Positions 25,625-34,467 are shown, numbered from the stretch's first letter. The stretch is DNA of 64,000 nucleotides from Thermoleophilia bacterium SCSIO 60948 (GCA_021496505.1 CP053031.1:1542001-1606000); one strand, 5' to 3'. Numbers and translations: made by a program. The notes: generated by a model from the sequence alone, not told the origin.

Positions 25625-26971
25625 ATGCGCGCTCCGGTCCGCTACGCGAACTCAGGCAGCCTGCGGATCGCCTATCGCACCTACGGCGCGGGCGATCGCG
25701 ACGTACTCACGGTCCTGCCGACCGTCGGGACCTGCGAGCTGATCGACGAGCCGCCCGCGCTGCGGCTCGTCGAGCGGCTGCGGCGCGTCGGCCGGCTGAT
25801 CGTCTGGGACCGCCGCGGCATGGGGCTCTCCGACAACGTCCCCGAGCCGCCGACGCTCGAGGAGCAGGTCGATGACGCGGTCGCGGTTCTCGACGCCGCG
25901 GGCGCGAAGCAGGTCATCCTCTGCGCGGAGGCCGAGGCGACGGCGCTCGCCGCGATGTTCGCCGCCACGCACCCCGAGCGCGTCGAGCGGATGGTCGTCC
26001 TCAACGGGATGGCGCGGATGACGAAGGCCGAGGGGTACGAGTGGGCGTGGGACGCGGCCGAGCGCCGCTCGAGCCTGGTCGAACCGATGCTCGCCCGCTG
26101 GGGCACGGGGGAGAACGGCAGATGGCTCGGCCCGGTCCTCGCCGACGGTGACCCGGACTTCATCGAATGGTGGGGGCGCTGGGAGCGGACCTCCTCACCG
26201 CCGAGCTGGGCGCGGGCGCAGCTCGAGCTGATGGGCGAGATGGACGTCCGCGCGATCCTGCCGCGGATCCAGGCGCCGACGATGATCTGCACGCGCCCCG
26301 ATGCCCACGGGATCGATCGCCGCCACGCGGCCCACCTGATCGAAGGGATCCCGGGTGCCGAGGCCCGCGAGCTCCCCGGCCGTGACGCGATCTCCTTCGG
26401 TGACGGGCTCGAGGCCTACGTCGACGCGATCGACGAGTTCACCTCCGGCGGCGTCACACGGCCGGCCGAGGTCGACCGCACGCTCGCGACCGTGATGTTC
26501 ACCGACATCGTCGACTCCACGGCGAGCGCGGCGGAGCTCGGCGACCGGCGCTGGCGCGAGCTGCTCGAGCGACACGACGATCTCAGCCGCAGGCTGATCG
26601 CCTCACATGGCGGGGTCGCTGTGAAGTCGACCGGCGATGGGTTCCTCGCCCGCTTCGACGGCCCCGCGCGCGGCGCTCGCGCGGCGCTGGCGATCGTCGG
26701 CGCGGCGCGAGAGATCGGGCTCGGCATGCGCGCGGGCGTGCACACCGGGGAGGTCGAGCGGATGGGATCGGATCTGGGCGGTGTCGCCGTCCACATCGGC
26801 TCGCGGATCACCGATCAGGCGGGGGCTGATGAGGTCCTCGCCTCCTCGACGGTCCGCGACCTCGTCATCGGCTCGGGTCTCGAGTTTGCCGCCGCGGGAG
26901 AGGCGGATCTGCGCGGTGTCCCCGGCCGGTGGCCCCTATTCAAGGTTTCTGAGGGGCCAGAACGCCGCTGA
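25625..26971 (+). CDS. Degenerate alpha/beta hydrolase fused to class III adenylate/guanylate cyclase
   Basis: 448 residues. Residues about 10-275 have the alpha/beta hydrolase fold (LIVWDRRGMGLSDNV, AATHPERVERMVVLNG, PTMICTRPDAHGID). The nucleophile elbow, normally GxSxG, reads C100-A-E-A-E104, so the serine position is Glu102. Residues about 285-445 form a class III cyclase: TVMFTDIVDSTASAAELGDR supplies the first metal Asp, AVKSTGDGFLARF the Lys and second Asp, and GMRAGVHTGEVERMGSDLGG the transition-state region. This architecture is widespread in actinobacteria. The hydrolase half is probably a ligand sensor for cAMP or cGMP production. Confidence 0.85.
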   Translation: MRAPVRYANSGSLRIAYRTYGAGDRDVLTVLPTVGTCELIDEPPALRLVERLRRVGRLIVWDRRGMGLSDNVPEPPTLEEQVDDAVAVLDAAGAKQVILCAEAEATALAAMFAATHPERVERMVVLNGMARMTKAEGYEWAWDAAERRSSLVEPMLARWGTGENGRWLGPVLADGDPDFIEWWGRWERTSSPPSWARAQLELMGEMDVRAILPRIQAPTMICTRPDAHGIDRRHAAHLIEGIPGAEARELPGRDAISFGDGLEAYVDAIDEFTSGGVTRPAEVDRTLATVMFTDIVDSTASAAELGDRRWRELLERHDDLSRRLIASHGGVAVKSTGDGFLARFDGPARGARAALAIVGAAREIGLGMRAGVHTGEVERMGSDLGGVAVHIGSRITDQAGADEVLASSTVRDLVIGSGLEFAAAGEADLRGVPGRWPLFKVSEGPERR

Positions 26972-27014
26972 GGGAGCCGAGAACGAAGGTTTCAACGAAG
27001 TTTCCCACCCACCC

Positions 27015-27041
27015 TGTCGATTTCGGTCGTCTTCGTTCGTC
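27015..27041 (+). promoter_or_regulatory. ECF42-type promoter upstream of DGPF gene
   Basis: TGTCGA (27015-27020), a 17-base spacer, then CGTC (27038-27041). This matches the signature reported for ECF42 sigma factors (TGTCGA at -35 and a CGA/TC-type -10), and the ECF42 gene is the second gene downstream. Positive autoregulation is likely. It lies in a locally less GC-rich stretch between the cyclase and DGPF genes. Confidence 0.6.
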
Positions 27042-27095
27042 GTCACTACGAAGGCCGGCCGAAGGGGCGGGCCAAGCAGACCAGGAGGTCAGAGA

Positions 27096-27530
27096 ATGCG
27101 CGTCATGGTGATCATCAAGTCGACTCCCGAGATCGAGAGCGGGCGGATGCCGTCGGAGGCCGAGCTCTCGGCGATGGGTGCCTTCAACGAGGAGCTCGTC
27201 AAGGCCGGCGTCATGCTCGGTGGCGAGGGGCTGCTCGACTCTTCGCACGGCAAGCGGATCAGCTACGAGACCTCCGATCCCGACGAGGAGCCGTCGGTCG
27301 TCGACGGTCCGTTCGCCGAGAGCAAGGAGTTGGTGGCCGGGTTCTGGATCCTCGAGGTCGATTCGGTCGACGAGGCGGTCGAGCGGATGCGGGGGATCCC
27401 GAACAGCCCCGACACGAACCTCGAGATCCGCCGGATCGCCGAGGCGGAGGACTTCGGCGATGAGTTCACGCCCGAGCTCCAGGAGCGCGAGAACGCGATG
27501 CGCGAGCAGGTCGAGGGCCGCGACGCCTGA
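27096..27530 (+). CDS. YCII-related DGPF-domain protein
   Basis: 144 residues from ATG 27096, which follows a strong AGGAGG. The protein begins MRVMVIIKSTPEIESGRMPS and contains SVVDGPFAESKELVAGFWIL, the DGPF motif that names the family, in an alpha/beta barrel like YciI. The C-terminal 25 residues are charged and helical. DGPF genes are typically next to ECF42 sigma factors, and the sigma gene starts 26 bases downstream. The molecular function of DGPF proteins is not established. Confidence 0.88.
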   Translation: MRVMVIIKSTPEIESGRMPSEAELSAMGAFNEELVKAGVMLGGEGLLDSSHGKRISYETSDPDEEPSVVDGPFAESKELVAGFWILEVDSVDEAVERMRGIPNSPDTNLEIRRIAEAEDFGDEFTPELQERENAMREQVEGRDA

Positions 27531-27555
27531 GAGCGACCGCAGCCGTCCGGGGCGG

Positions 27556-28827
27556 GTGCGGGCCGGTGAGGCCCGTACCCGCGTCGCTGCCGTCTGGCGG
27601 GTCGAGTCGCGGCGGATCGTCGCGAGCCTGACCCGCGTCCTCGGGGGAGACCTGGGCCTGACCGAGGACGCCGCGCAGGACGCGCTGGTCGCGGCGCTCG
27701 AGACCTGGCCTCGCGACGGCGTCCCCGCGAACCCGGGCGCCTGGCTCCAGGCGACGGCCCGCAACCGCGCGCTCGATCGCATCCGCCACGGTCAGATGGC
27801 CACGCGCCGCCACGCCGACCTCGCTCGTGAGCTCGAGCGCGGACCCGCTCCCGAACAGGATGAGATGGCGGCGGCGATCGACGAGCGCGCAGCGCGCGAC
27901 ATCGATGACGAGGTCCTCCGGCTGATCTTCATGAGCTGCCATCCGGCGCTCGGCCGTGAGGTCCGTGTCGCGCTCTGCCTGCGCTCGGTCGCCGGTCTCA
28001 CGACACCGGAGATCGCGCGCGCTTTCCTCGTCTCCGAGCCGACGGTCGCGCAGCGGATCGTGCGCGCCAAGCGGACACTGCGCGAGCGTGAGGTCGAGTT
28101 CGAGGTGCCGGGCCCGGCCGAGCGACCGGCGCGGGTCGGTGCCGTGCTCGAGGTCATCTACCTGATCTTCAACGAGGGCTATGCGGCGACCTCGGGCGAC
28201 AGGCTGCTGCGGCGCGACCTCTGTCGCGAGGCGCAGCGCCTCGGCCGCACGGTGGCCGCCCTGATGCCCGACGAGCCCGAGGCGCTGGGCCTGCTGGCGC
28301 TGATCGAGCTCCAGGCATCGCGGCTCGGGGCGCGCGAGGACGAGATGGGCGACCCGGTCCCGCTCGACCGCCAGGACCGTGCCCGCTGGGACCGAACGCT
28401 GATCGCGCACGCGATCGGCGTGCTCGAGCGCGCCGAGGCGCTTCCCGGCAGCCTCGGCCCCTATGGGTTGCAGGCGCGGATCGCGGCCGTCCACGCACGG
28501 GCCGCCGGATTCGAGCAGACGGACTGGCGCCGGATCGCCGACACCTACCTCGCCCTGGCCGGGATATCGCCGTCGCCGGTGATCGAGCTGAACCGCGCCG
28601 TCGCGGTCGGCAGGGCCGACGGCCCCGGGCCCGCGCTCGAGATCGTCGCCGGGCTCGAGGCCGGGGGAGAGCTCGCCGGCTACCACCTGCTGCCGGCCGT
28701 GCGCGGGGACCTGCTCGAGCGCGACGGCCGATCCGAGGAGGCCGCCGAGGCCTTCGAGGCGGCTGCCGAGCTGTGCAAGAACGAGCGCGAGCGCGACTTC
28801 CTGCGCGCTCGCGCTCGTTCGGCGTGA
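27556..28827 (+). CDS. ECF42-group RNA polymerase sigma factor with C-terminal TPR-like extension
   Basis: 423 residues from GTG 27556. Sigma region 2 lies at about 10-75 (GLTEDAAQDALVAALETWP, WLQATARNRALDRIRHGQM). Region 4 lies at about 130-185 (VALCLRSVAGLTTPEIARAF, SEPTVAQRIVRAKRTLRE). A helical extension of about 230 residues follows (VIYLIFNEGYAATSGDRLLR, FEQTDWRRIADTYLALA, SPVIELNRAVAVGRADGPG), the TPR-like SnoaL-free tail typical of ECF42 and absent from ordinary ECF sigmas. No anti-sigma gene is adjacent, and DGPF partnership plus the C-terminal extension are thought to provide control. The start codon is inferred from spacing to the DGPF stop. Confidence 0.88.
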   Translation: MRAGEARTRVAAVWRVESRRIVASLTRVLGGDLGLTEDAAQDALVAALETWPRDGVPANPGAWLQATARNRALDRIRHGQMATRRHADLARELERGPAPEQDEMAAAIDERAARDIDDEVLRLIFMSCHPALGREVRVALCLRSVAGLTTPEIARAFLVSEPTVAQRIVRAKRTLREREVEFEVPGPAERPARVGAVLEVIYLIFNEGYAATSGDRLLRRDLCREAQRLGRTVAALMPDEPEALGLLALIELQASRLGAREDEMGDPVPLDRQDRARWDRTLIAHAIGVLERAEALPGSLGPYGLQARIAAVHARAAGFEQTDWRRIADTYLALAGISPSPVIELNRAVAVGRADGPGPALEIVAGLEAGGELAGYHLLPAVRGDLLERDGRSEEAAEAFEAAAELCKNERERDFLRARARSA

Positions 28828-28873
28828 CATACCCTCGGCCGATGCCGATCCCGATGCAAGAAGGGCAGGACCG

Positions 28874-30250
28874 ATGACCGGGGACCTGCCGGCGCGCTAC
28901 GGATCGCGGTTCTTCGTCGAGGGCGTCCCGACCGATGCCTTCCCGGCCGACGGGATGTCGGCTCGCGACGCCTACGAGCTGATCTCCGAGGAGGTCGCCC
29001 TCGACGGCGACCCGGCCCGCAATCTCGCCACCTTCGTCACGACCTGGATGGAGCCGGAGGCCCAGCAGGTGATCGGCGAGAACCTGCACCGCAACTTCAT
29101 CGACCACGCCGAGTATCCGCGCACGGCGGACATAGAGAAGCGCTGCATCCGCATGCTCGGTGACCTCTACAACGCGACCGGCGAGGTGGCGGGCGCACGC
29201 TGTCAGGGCTCCTCGGAGGCCGTGATGCTCGGCGGCCTCGCCGCCAAGTGGCGCTGGCGCAAGGCGCGCGAGGCCGCCGGCGAGGACGCCTCGAAGCCGA
29301 ACCTGGTGTTCGGGCGCGACGCGCACGTCGTCTGGGACAAGTTCTGCCGCTACTTCGACGTCGAGCCGCGCGTGATCCCGATGAGCTCGGGCCAATACGT
29401 CGTGCGCGGCGCCGACGTCGCCGAGCACGTCGACGAGAACACGATCGCGGTCGTAGCCGTGCTCGGCACGACCTACACCGGGGAGTCCGACGACGTCACA
29501 GGGATCGCGTCGGCGCTCGACGACCTCGCCGCGGCGCGGGGGATCGACGTCCCGCTCCACATCGACGCCGCGAGCGGTGGATTCGTCTGGCCCTTCCTGC
29601 ATCCCGAGGAGCGCTGGGACTTCCGCATCGAGCGTGTCGCCTCGATCAACGTCTCAGGCCACAAGTTCGGAATGGTCTACCCCGGCATCGGGTGGCTCGT
29701 GTTCCGCGATCCGGAGCAGCTCCCCGAAGAGCTCGTCTTCGAGGAGAACTATCTCGGGGAGACCGACTCGACATTCACGCTGAACTTCTCGACGGGCAGC
29801 TCGATGATGCTCGCCCAGTACTACAACTTCTGCCGCTTCGGCCGTGACGGCTACCGGCGGATCATGGAGGCGATGGAGAAGAACGCGGACTTCCTGCGCT
29901 CGGACATCTTCAACTCCGATCGGTTCGAGCGCGTCGCCTCGCGCGAGTCCGACAACCGCAAGCTGCCGATCGCCACGTTCCGGCTCTCGGGCTCGGAATC
30001 GCTCGCCTACGACGAGTTCGACGTCGCCGCGAAGATCCAGGCCGTCCGCGGCTGGATGGTCCCCGCCTACAGCCTGCCGAAGAACGCTCAGGACGAGACG
30101 ATCATGCGAGCCCTGGTCAAGGAGAACGTCTCGCACTCGGGCGCCAGGACGCTCGTCGATGACCTCGTCCACGCCTGCAAACACCTCGATGAACACGGCG
30201 GCCTGCACCGCGCCGAGCGCGCACGGGCGCACAGCGGTCACGGCTACTGA
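28874..30250 (+). CDS. gadB: Glutamate decarboxylase
   Basis: 458 residues. PLP-dependent group II decarboxylase that makes GABA from glutamate and consumes a proton. Visible are NLATFVTTWMEPEAQQVI, the Glu-decarboxylase-type N-terminal HRNFIDHAEYPRTADIEKRC, CQGSSEAVMLGGLA, DAASGGFVWPFL, and the PLP lysine in SINVSGHKFGMVYPGIGW. Length and motifs match GadB. ATG 28874 is preceded by GAAGGGCAGGA. Neither a GadC antiporter nor GABA transaminase is near, so the use in acid resistance or the GABA shunt is open. Confidence 0.95.
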   Translation: MTGDLPARYGSRFFVEGVPTDAFPADGMSARDAYELISEEVALDGDPARNLATFVTTWMEPEAQQVIGENLHRNFIDHAEYPRTADIEKRCIRMLGDLYNATGEVAGARCQGSSEAVMLGGLAAKWRWRKAREAAGEDASKPNLVFGRDAHVVWDKFCRYFDVEPRVIPMSSGQYVVRGADVAEHVDENTIAVVAVLGTTYTGESDDVTGIASALDDLAAARGIDVPLHIDAASGGFVWPFLHPEERWDFRIERVASINVSGHKFGMVYPGIGWLVFRDPEQLPEELVFEENYLGETDSTFTLNFSTGSSMMLAQYYNFCRFGRDGYRRIMEAMEKNADFLRSDIFNSDRFERVASRESDNRKLPIATFRLSGSESLAYDEFDVAAKIQAVRGWMVPAYSLPKNAQDETIMRALVKENVSHSGARTLVDDLVHACKHLDEHGGLHRAERARAHSGHGY

Positions 30251-30279
30251 GCGCGGCGGACGCCCCCGAGCGACGCCCG

Positions 30280-30285
30280 TAGACT
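30280..30285 (+). promoter_or_regulatory. -10-like hexamer of hflX
   Basis: TAGACT lies 15 bases before the TTG at 30301, a wider spacing than for most genes here. Confidence 0.3.
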
Positions 30286-30300
30286 CAGAGGCGCCGCACA

Positions 30301-31641
30301 TTGGAGGACGAGACGCGCACAGGACGCAGGGTCGAGACCCGCACACCGACGCCCGGCAACGGTGAGTCGAACCGGCGCGCTCGCCAGCGCGCGCTGGCGA
30401 TCGGCGTGATCTCCGAGACGCCGGACGACGGCATCGAGCCGCTCGGCGAGCTTCGCGAGCTGCTCCTCACCGCCGGTGTCGCGACCGTCGGCGAGGCGAC
30501 CCAGGTGCGCTCCGAGCCGGACCCGGACCGCTACTTCGGTCGCGGCAAGCTCGCCGAGGTCGGCGAGATGATCAAGCGAACCGGCGCCAACGTCGTCGCT
30601 TGCGACGACGAGCTCGCTCCGCGCCAGGAGCGCAACCTCGAGGCCGAGCTCGGCGTGCCGGTCATCGACCGCACCGCCATCATCCTCGACATCTTCGCCG
30701 ACCACGCGAACTCGGCCGAGGGCAAGCTCCAGGTCGAGCTCGCGCAGCTCGAATACAACCTCGCGCGGATGCGCGGCCTCTGGACCCACCTCGAGCGCCT
30801 CGGCGCCGGCGTCGGTGTCGGCGGCATCGGTACGAGGGGCCCCGGTGAGTCCCAGATCGAGACCGACCGCCGGCTCGCGCGCGACCGGATCACCGCGCTG
30901 CGGCGGCGGCTGCGCGAGGTTGAGCGCACCCGTGGCGTGATGCGCGCCCAGCGCGACGCCTCGCCCGTTCCGAAGGTCGCGCTCGCCGGCTACACGAACG
31001 CCGGCAAGTCGACGCTCCTCAACGCGATGACGGGCGCCGGGGTCGGCGTCGGGTCGCGCCTCTTCCACACCCTCGACCCGACGACGCGCGCTTATGAGTA
31101 CGACGGCCGCCGCTACCTGGTGACCGACACAGTCGGGTTCATCCGCAAGCTCCCGCACTCGGTCGTCGAGGCGTTCAAGGCGACGCTGGAGGAGACGAAC
31201 CGCGCCGACCTGATCTGCCACGTAGTCGACGCCTCGGAGCCCGAGGCCGACCGTGCGAGCGCGATGGCAGCCGTCGACGAGGTCCTGCGCGAGATCGGCG
31301 CCGACGACATCCCGCGCCTCGTCGTGCTCAACAAGATCGACCGCCTCAGCCCCGAGGAGCGCGCCGACCTGCTCGTCGGCCGCTCGGGGGTCGTCGGCAT
31401 CTCGGCCGCGACGGGGGAGGGGATCGAGGACCTGCTCGCGGCGATCGAGGCCGCATTCGCCGCCACGCTCGAACCGATCGAGCTGCTCGTTCCCTACTCC
31501 GAGGGCGCTGCGCTCTCCGAGCTCTACGACCTCGGCGGCGAGGTCGAGCGGACCGAGCGCGGCGACGGCGTCCACGTCCAGGCGCGCGTGCCGCGGGCCC
31601 TGGCCCACCGCTTCGAGCGCTTCTCCCTCAACGGCCGCTAG
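30301..31641 (+). CDS. hflX: GTPase HflX
   Basis: 446 residues. Ribosome-splitting GTPase. The N-terminal HflX domain has FGRGKLAEVGEMIKRTGANV, DRTAIILDIFADHANSAEGK and the Gly-rich loop GGIGTRGPGESQIETDRR. The G domain shows G1 LAGYTNAGKSTLLNAM, G3 DTVGFIRKLPH and G4 VLNKIDRLS. A C-terminal domain follows (about 365-446). TTG 30301 is the apparent start; the first about 25 residues are poorly conserved. dut follows after 9 bases. Confidence 0.94.
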   Translation: MEDETRTGRRVETRTPTPGNGESNRRARQRALAIGVISETPDDGIEPLGELRELLLTAGVATVGEATQVRSEPDPDRYFGRGKLAEVGEMIKRTGANVVACDDELAPRQERNLEAELGVPVIDRTAIILDIFADHANSAEGKLQVELAQLEYNLARMRGLWTHLERLGAGVGVGGIGTRGPGESQIETDRRLARDRITALRRRLREVERTRGVMRAQRDASPVPKVALAGYTNAGKSTLLNAMTGAGVGVGSRLFHTLDPTTRAYEYDGRRYLVTDTVGFIRKLPHSVVEAFKATLEETNRADLICHVVDASEPEADRASAMAAVDEVLREIGADDIPRLVVLNKIDRLSPEERADLLVGRSGVVGISAATGEGIEDLLAAIEAAFAATLEPIELLVPYSEGAALSELYDLGGEVERTERGDGVHVQARVPRALAHRFERFSLNGR

Positions 31642-31650
31642 GGCGCGTCG

Positions 31651-32091
31651 ATGGCGAGCGAGCTGCGGTTTCGGGTCCTGGCGCCGGGTGCGAGCGCGCC
31701 GACCCGGGCCCACCCCGGCGACGCCGGTCTCGACCTGCGCTCGCTCGGAGAGCACCGACTCGAGCCGGGCGAGCGAGTGATGGTCCCGACCGGGATCGCG
31801 GTCGAGATCCCGCCAGGCCACGCGGGCCTCGTCCTGCCGCGGTCGGGGCTCGCCGCGAGGCACGGCATCGCGCTCGTCAACGCTCCGGGCCTGATCGACT
31901 CGGGGTACCGCGGCGAGCTACGGGTCCTACTGCTCAACACCGACCGCGAGTCGGCGTTCGAGATCGCGCCGGGTGACCGGATCGCCCAACTCCTGATCAC
32001 GCCGTACGCGCACGCGCAGCCGCTCGAGGTCGACGCCCTCGGCGACCACGACGGGCGCGGCGAGGGCGGTTTCGGGTCGAGCGGGGTCTGA
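31651..32091 (+). CDS. dut: Deoxyuridine 5'-triphosphate nucleotidohydrolase
   Basis: 146 residues. Trimeric dUTPase that yields dUMP and keeps uracil out of DNA. Motifs in order: HPGDAGLDLRS (1), VLPRSGLAARHGIALVNAPG (2 and 3), LIDSGYRGELRVLLLN, RIAQLLITP (4), and the C-terminal glycine-rich arm GRGEGGFGSSGV (5). All catalytic motifs are present and the length is normal. Confidence 0.96.
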   Translation: MASELRFRVLAPGASAPTRAHPGDAGLDLRSLGEHRLEPGERVMVPTGIAVEIPPGHAGLVLPRSGLAARHGIALVNAPGLIDSGYRGELRVLLLNTDRESAFEIAPGDRIAQLLITPYAHAQPLEVDALGDHDGRGEGGFGSSGV

Positions 32092-32096
32092 CGCGG

Positions 32097-32114
32097 CCCG
32101 GGCCATCGGCCGGG
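32097..32114. terminator. Bidirectional hairpin between dut and SDR genes
   Basis: CCCGGGCC (32097-32104) pairs with GGCCGGG (32108-32114) over 7 bp with one bulged G and an ATC loop. It lies between the convergent stops of dut and the SDR gene. There is no clear T-tract. Confidence 0.35.
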
Positions 32115-32125
32115 ACGTCAGGGTC

Positions 32126-32920
32126 TCAGGAGCGGCGCAGGCGCTCGGCGAGCTCGGCGCTGATGCCCCCGCCGAAGTGGCCCTTGTTGATCATTCGCTT
32201 CATGTGGGCCACGGTCGCGCGGTGGACCCATCGCCGTGGCAGGCGGTCGACGATCGCATAGGAGATCGTGCCCCGGCGCGTCGTCGCGAGGTCGTTGATC
32301 GGATCGTCGAGCGCGGCGCGCGCGATCGCCTCTGCGGCGGCGCTGAGCGGCTCCTCGGGCACCTGCTTGTCGAGGCCGATCCCGCGCTCGGCCGAGGCGT
32401 CGTGGATCGGTGTCTTGATGTAGCCGGGGTAGATCGTCGTGACCGCCTCGAGCTCACTGCCGTACTCGATCCGAAGCGACTCGGAGTAGGCCACGACCCC
32501 GCGCTTGGAGGCGCTGTAGGCGGTGGCGAGCGGGACGGTGATGTGGGCGAGCCCGGAGGCGATGTTGATGACGCGGCCGCGGTTTCGCCGCAGCTCGGGG
32601 AGTGCGGCGGCGGTCGCGCGCCAGGTGCCGAAGAGGTTGATGTCGACCACCGCGAGGGCGTCCGCGTCGGGCTTGTCGCCGGCCGACTGCGGGATGCCGA
32701 TTCCGGCCGAGTTGACGAGGACGTCGAGACCACCGAGGCGCTCGGTCGCGGCGGCGATCGCGCGATCGACCGAGTCCTGGTCGCGGACGTCGCACTCGAT
32801 GACCTCGTCGGTCGGCTTCAGGTCGAGCAGGGCGACCGACGCGCCCCGCGAGCGCATCAACTCCGCCGCGGCGCGGCCGATACCGCCGTTGCCGCCGGTT
32901 ATCGCTACGCGTGCACTCAT
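32126..32920 (-). CDS. Short-chain dehydrogenase/reductase
   Basis: 264 residues from ATG 32920; a longer frame upstream lies within the BVMO gene. Classical SDR: VAITGGNGGIGRAAAELM is the TGxxxGIG cofactor motif, LDVLVNSAGIG the NAG motif, and the catalytic Ser-Tyr-Lys appear as INIASGLAHITV and TAYSASKRGVVAYS. Asp/Leu after strand 2 (LLDLKP) suggests NAD(H). The C-terminal 30 residues (HRATVAHMKRMINKGHFGGG) are basic and may contact membrane. The start overlaps the BVMO stop (ATGA), so the two enzymes are translated together and probably act in sequence. Confidence 0.9.
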   Translation of the reverse strand: MSARVAITGGNGGIGRAAAELMRSRGASVALLDLKPTDEVIECDVRDQDSVDRAIAAATERLGGLDVLVNSAGIGIPQSAGDKPDADALAVVDINLFGTWRATAAALPELRRNRGRVINIASGLAHITVPLATAYSASKRGVVAYSESLRIEYGSELEAVTTIYPGYIKTPIHDASAERGIGLDKQVPEEPLSAAAEAIARAALDDPINDLATTRRGTISYAIVDRLPRRWVHRATVAHMKRMINKGHFGGGISAELAERLRRS

Positions 32921-34419
32921 GCCGGCACCTCCGTCCGGGTCCGCTCGGAGTCGAATTCGAACTCGCCGGCCTCGATCTGGGCCGAATCGCGGCGGAACAC
33001 GAACGTGAAGTCCGGCCACAGAGTCGAGTTGCGGCCCGTCTGGTCGATGTACCAGCTCGAGCAACCGCTGTTCCAGACGGTGCTCTGCATCCGCTCGTCG
33101 ACCGACTCGGTGAACCGCCGCTCGGCCTCAGGGGAGACCTCGATCGTCTCGGCGGCGCGCTCGTCCATCGTCTCGAGCGCGGCCGCGACTCGCGCGATCT
33201 GCGACTCGATCATGTAGACCATCGACGAGTGGCCGAGCCCGGTGTTCGGACCGAGCAGCAGGAACAGGTTCGGGAAGCCGCTTACCGTCATCCCGAGATG
33301 CGCCCTGGGGCTGCCGTTCCAGTGCTCGGCGAGAGTGTTCCCGTCGCGGCCGCGTACGAAGTGCCCGATCGGCATGTCGGTGACCTGGAAGCCGGTGCCG
33401 TAGACGACGGCGTCGACCTCGATCTCGGTGCCATCGCCGGTCACGATCGAGTGCGGCTTGAACTCCTTGACGCCGCCCGTGTGGAGCTCGACGTTGTCGG
33501 CGCCGAGCGCGGGATACCACTTGTTCGACGGCAGGATCCGCTTGCAGCCGATCGTGTAGTCGGGCTGGACCTTGCGTCGTAGCTCCGGGTCGGAGATCTG
33601 GCGATCCATGTGGCGCTCGGCCAGCCGCTGGACGAGCGAGAGCAGCTTCGGAGCGCGGGTGAAGCCGATCGCGAGAAGCTCGCGGGCGGTGTAGACGAAG
33701 CCGCGCTGGATCCGCTGGACGACGGGCAGCCGGCGGTAGAGCGCGCGCTCGAGCTTCGAGACCGGGCGGGCGGTGTGCGGGAGGATCCACGGCGGCGTGC
33801 GCTGGATCACGTGGAGCTGCGCGACCTGCGGCTGGATCTCCGGGACGAACTGGATCGCCGAGGCGCCGGTGCCGATCGCCGCGACCCGCTTGCCGCGAAG
33901 GTCGTAGTCGTGATCCCAGCGCGCGGAGTGGAAGCTGTGGCCCTCGAAGGTCTCGATGCCGGGGACGTCGGGGAGCTTCGGGTCGGCGAGCGGTCCGGCT
34001 CCCGTGATCAGGACGCGGGCTTGAACCGGGCCGGTGCTCGTCTCGATGTCCCACCGCCCCTCGGACACCGACCAGGAGGCCTCCGTGACCTGCGTGTTCG
34101 TGCGCACCCGGTCGCGGACCCCGAAGCGATCGGCGACGCCGTGGAGGTATTCGCGGATCTGTGGCTGGCGCGAGTAGGTGCGCTTCCAGTCCGGGTTGGG
34201 GGCGAAGGAGAACGAGTAGAGGTTCGAGGGCACGTCACAGGCGCAGCCCGGATACGTGTTGAACTCCCAGGTACCGCCTACGTCGGCGCCGCGCTCGAGG
34301 ATGACGAAGTCCTCGCGGCCGCGCTTGAGCAGTTCGATGGCCATCCCGAGCCCGGAGAATCCGGCTCCGAGGATCGCGACATCGACTTCCTGGACCTGTC
34401 TTGACTCGTTCTCTCCCAT
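32917..34419 (-). CDS. Flavin-binding monooxygenase, Baeyer-Villiger type
   Basis: 500 residues. The FAD Rossmann motif is VAILGAGFSGLGMAIELLK (about 14-33). The BVMO fingerprint FxGxxxHxxxW[PD] is present as FEGHSFHSARWD (158-169). The NADPH Rossmann motif is VAAIGTGASAIQFVPEI (about 179-195). These identify a class B monooxygenase that inserts oxygen next to a ketone or oxidises soft nucleophiles. The BVMO-SDR pairing recalls mycobacterial mymA with its downstream SDR. The substrate is unknown. Expression is likely controlled by the palindrome just upstream. Confidence 0.9.
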   Translation of the reverse strand: MGENESRQVQEVDVAILGAGFSGLGMAIELLKRGREDFVILERGADVGGTWEFNTYPGCACDVPSNLYSFSFAPNPDWKRTYSRQPQIREYLHGVADRFGVRDRVRTNTQVTEASWSVSEGRWDIETSTGPVQARVLITGAGPLADPKLPDVPGIETFEGHSFHSARWDHDYDLRGKRVAAIGTGASAIQFVPEIQPQVAQLHVIQRTPPWILPHTARPVSKLERALYRRLPVVQRIQRGFVYTARELLAIGFTRAPKLLSLVQRLAERHMDRQISDPELRRKVQPDYTIGCKRILPSNKWYPALGADNVELHTGGVKEFKPHSIVTGDGTEIEVDAVVYGTGFQVTDMPIGHFVRGRDGNTLAEHWNGSPRAHLGMTVSGFPNLFLLLGPNTGLGHSSMVYMIESQIARVAAALETMDERAAETIEVSPEAERRFTESVDERMQSTVWNSGCSSWYIDQTGRNSTLWPDFTFVFRRDSAQIEAGEFEFDSERTRTEVPA

Positions 34420-34431
34420 GGCGGCGACGTA

Positions 34432-34459
34432 CCCTAACTTACACTGGCGTAACTTAGGG
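34432..34459 (-). promoter_or_regulatory. Palindromic operator over the BVMO-SDR promoter
   Basis: A 28-bp imperfect palindrome with arms CCCTAAxTTAC and GTAAxTTAGGG matches at 11 of 14 positions. It starts 13 bases upstream of the BVMO ATG. The minus-strand TAGGGT (34436-34431) is a plausible -10, so a bound repressor would block RNA polymerase. Size and symmetry suit a TetR-type regulator, which is not encoded next to it. Confidence 0.6.
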
Positions 34460-34467
34460 TGTGACCC

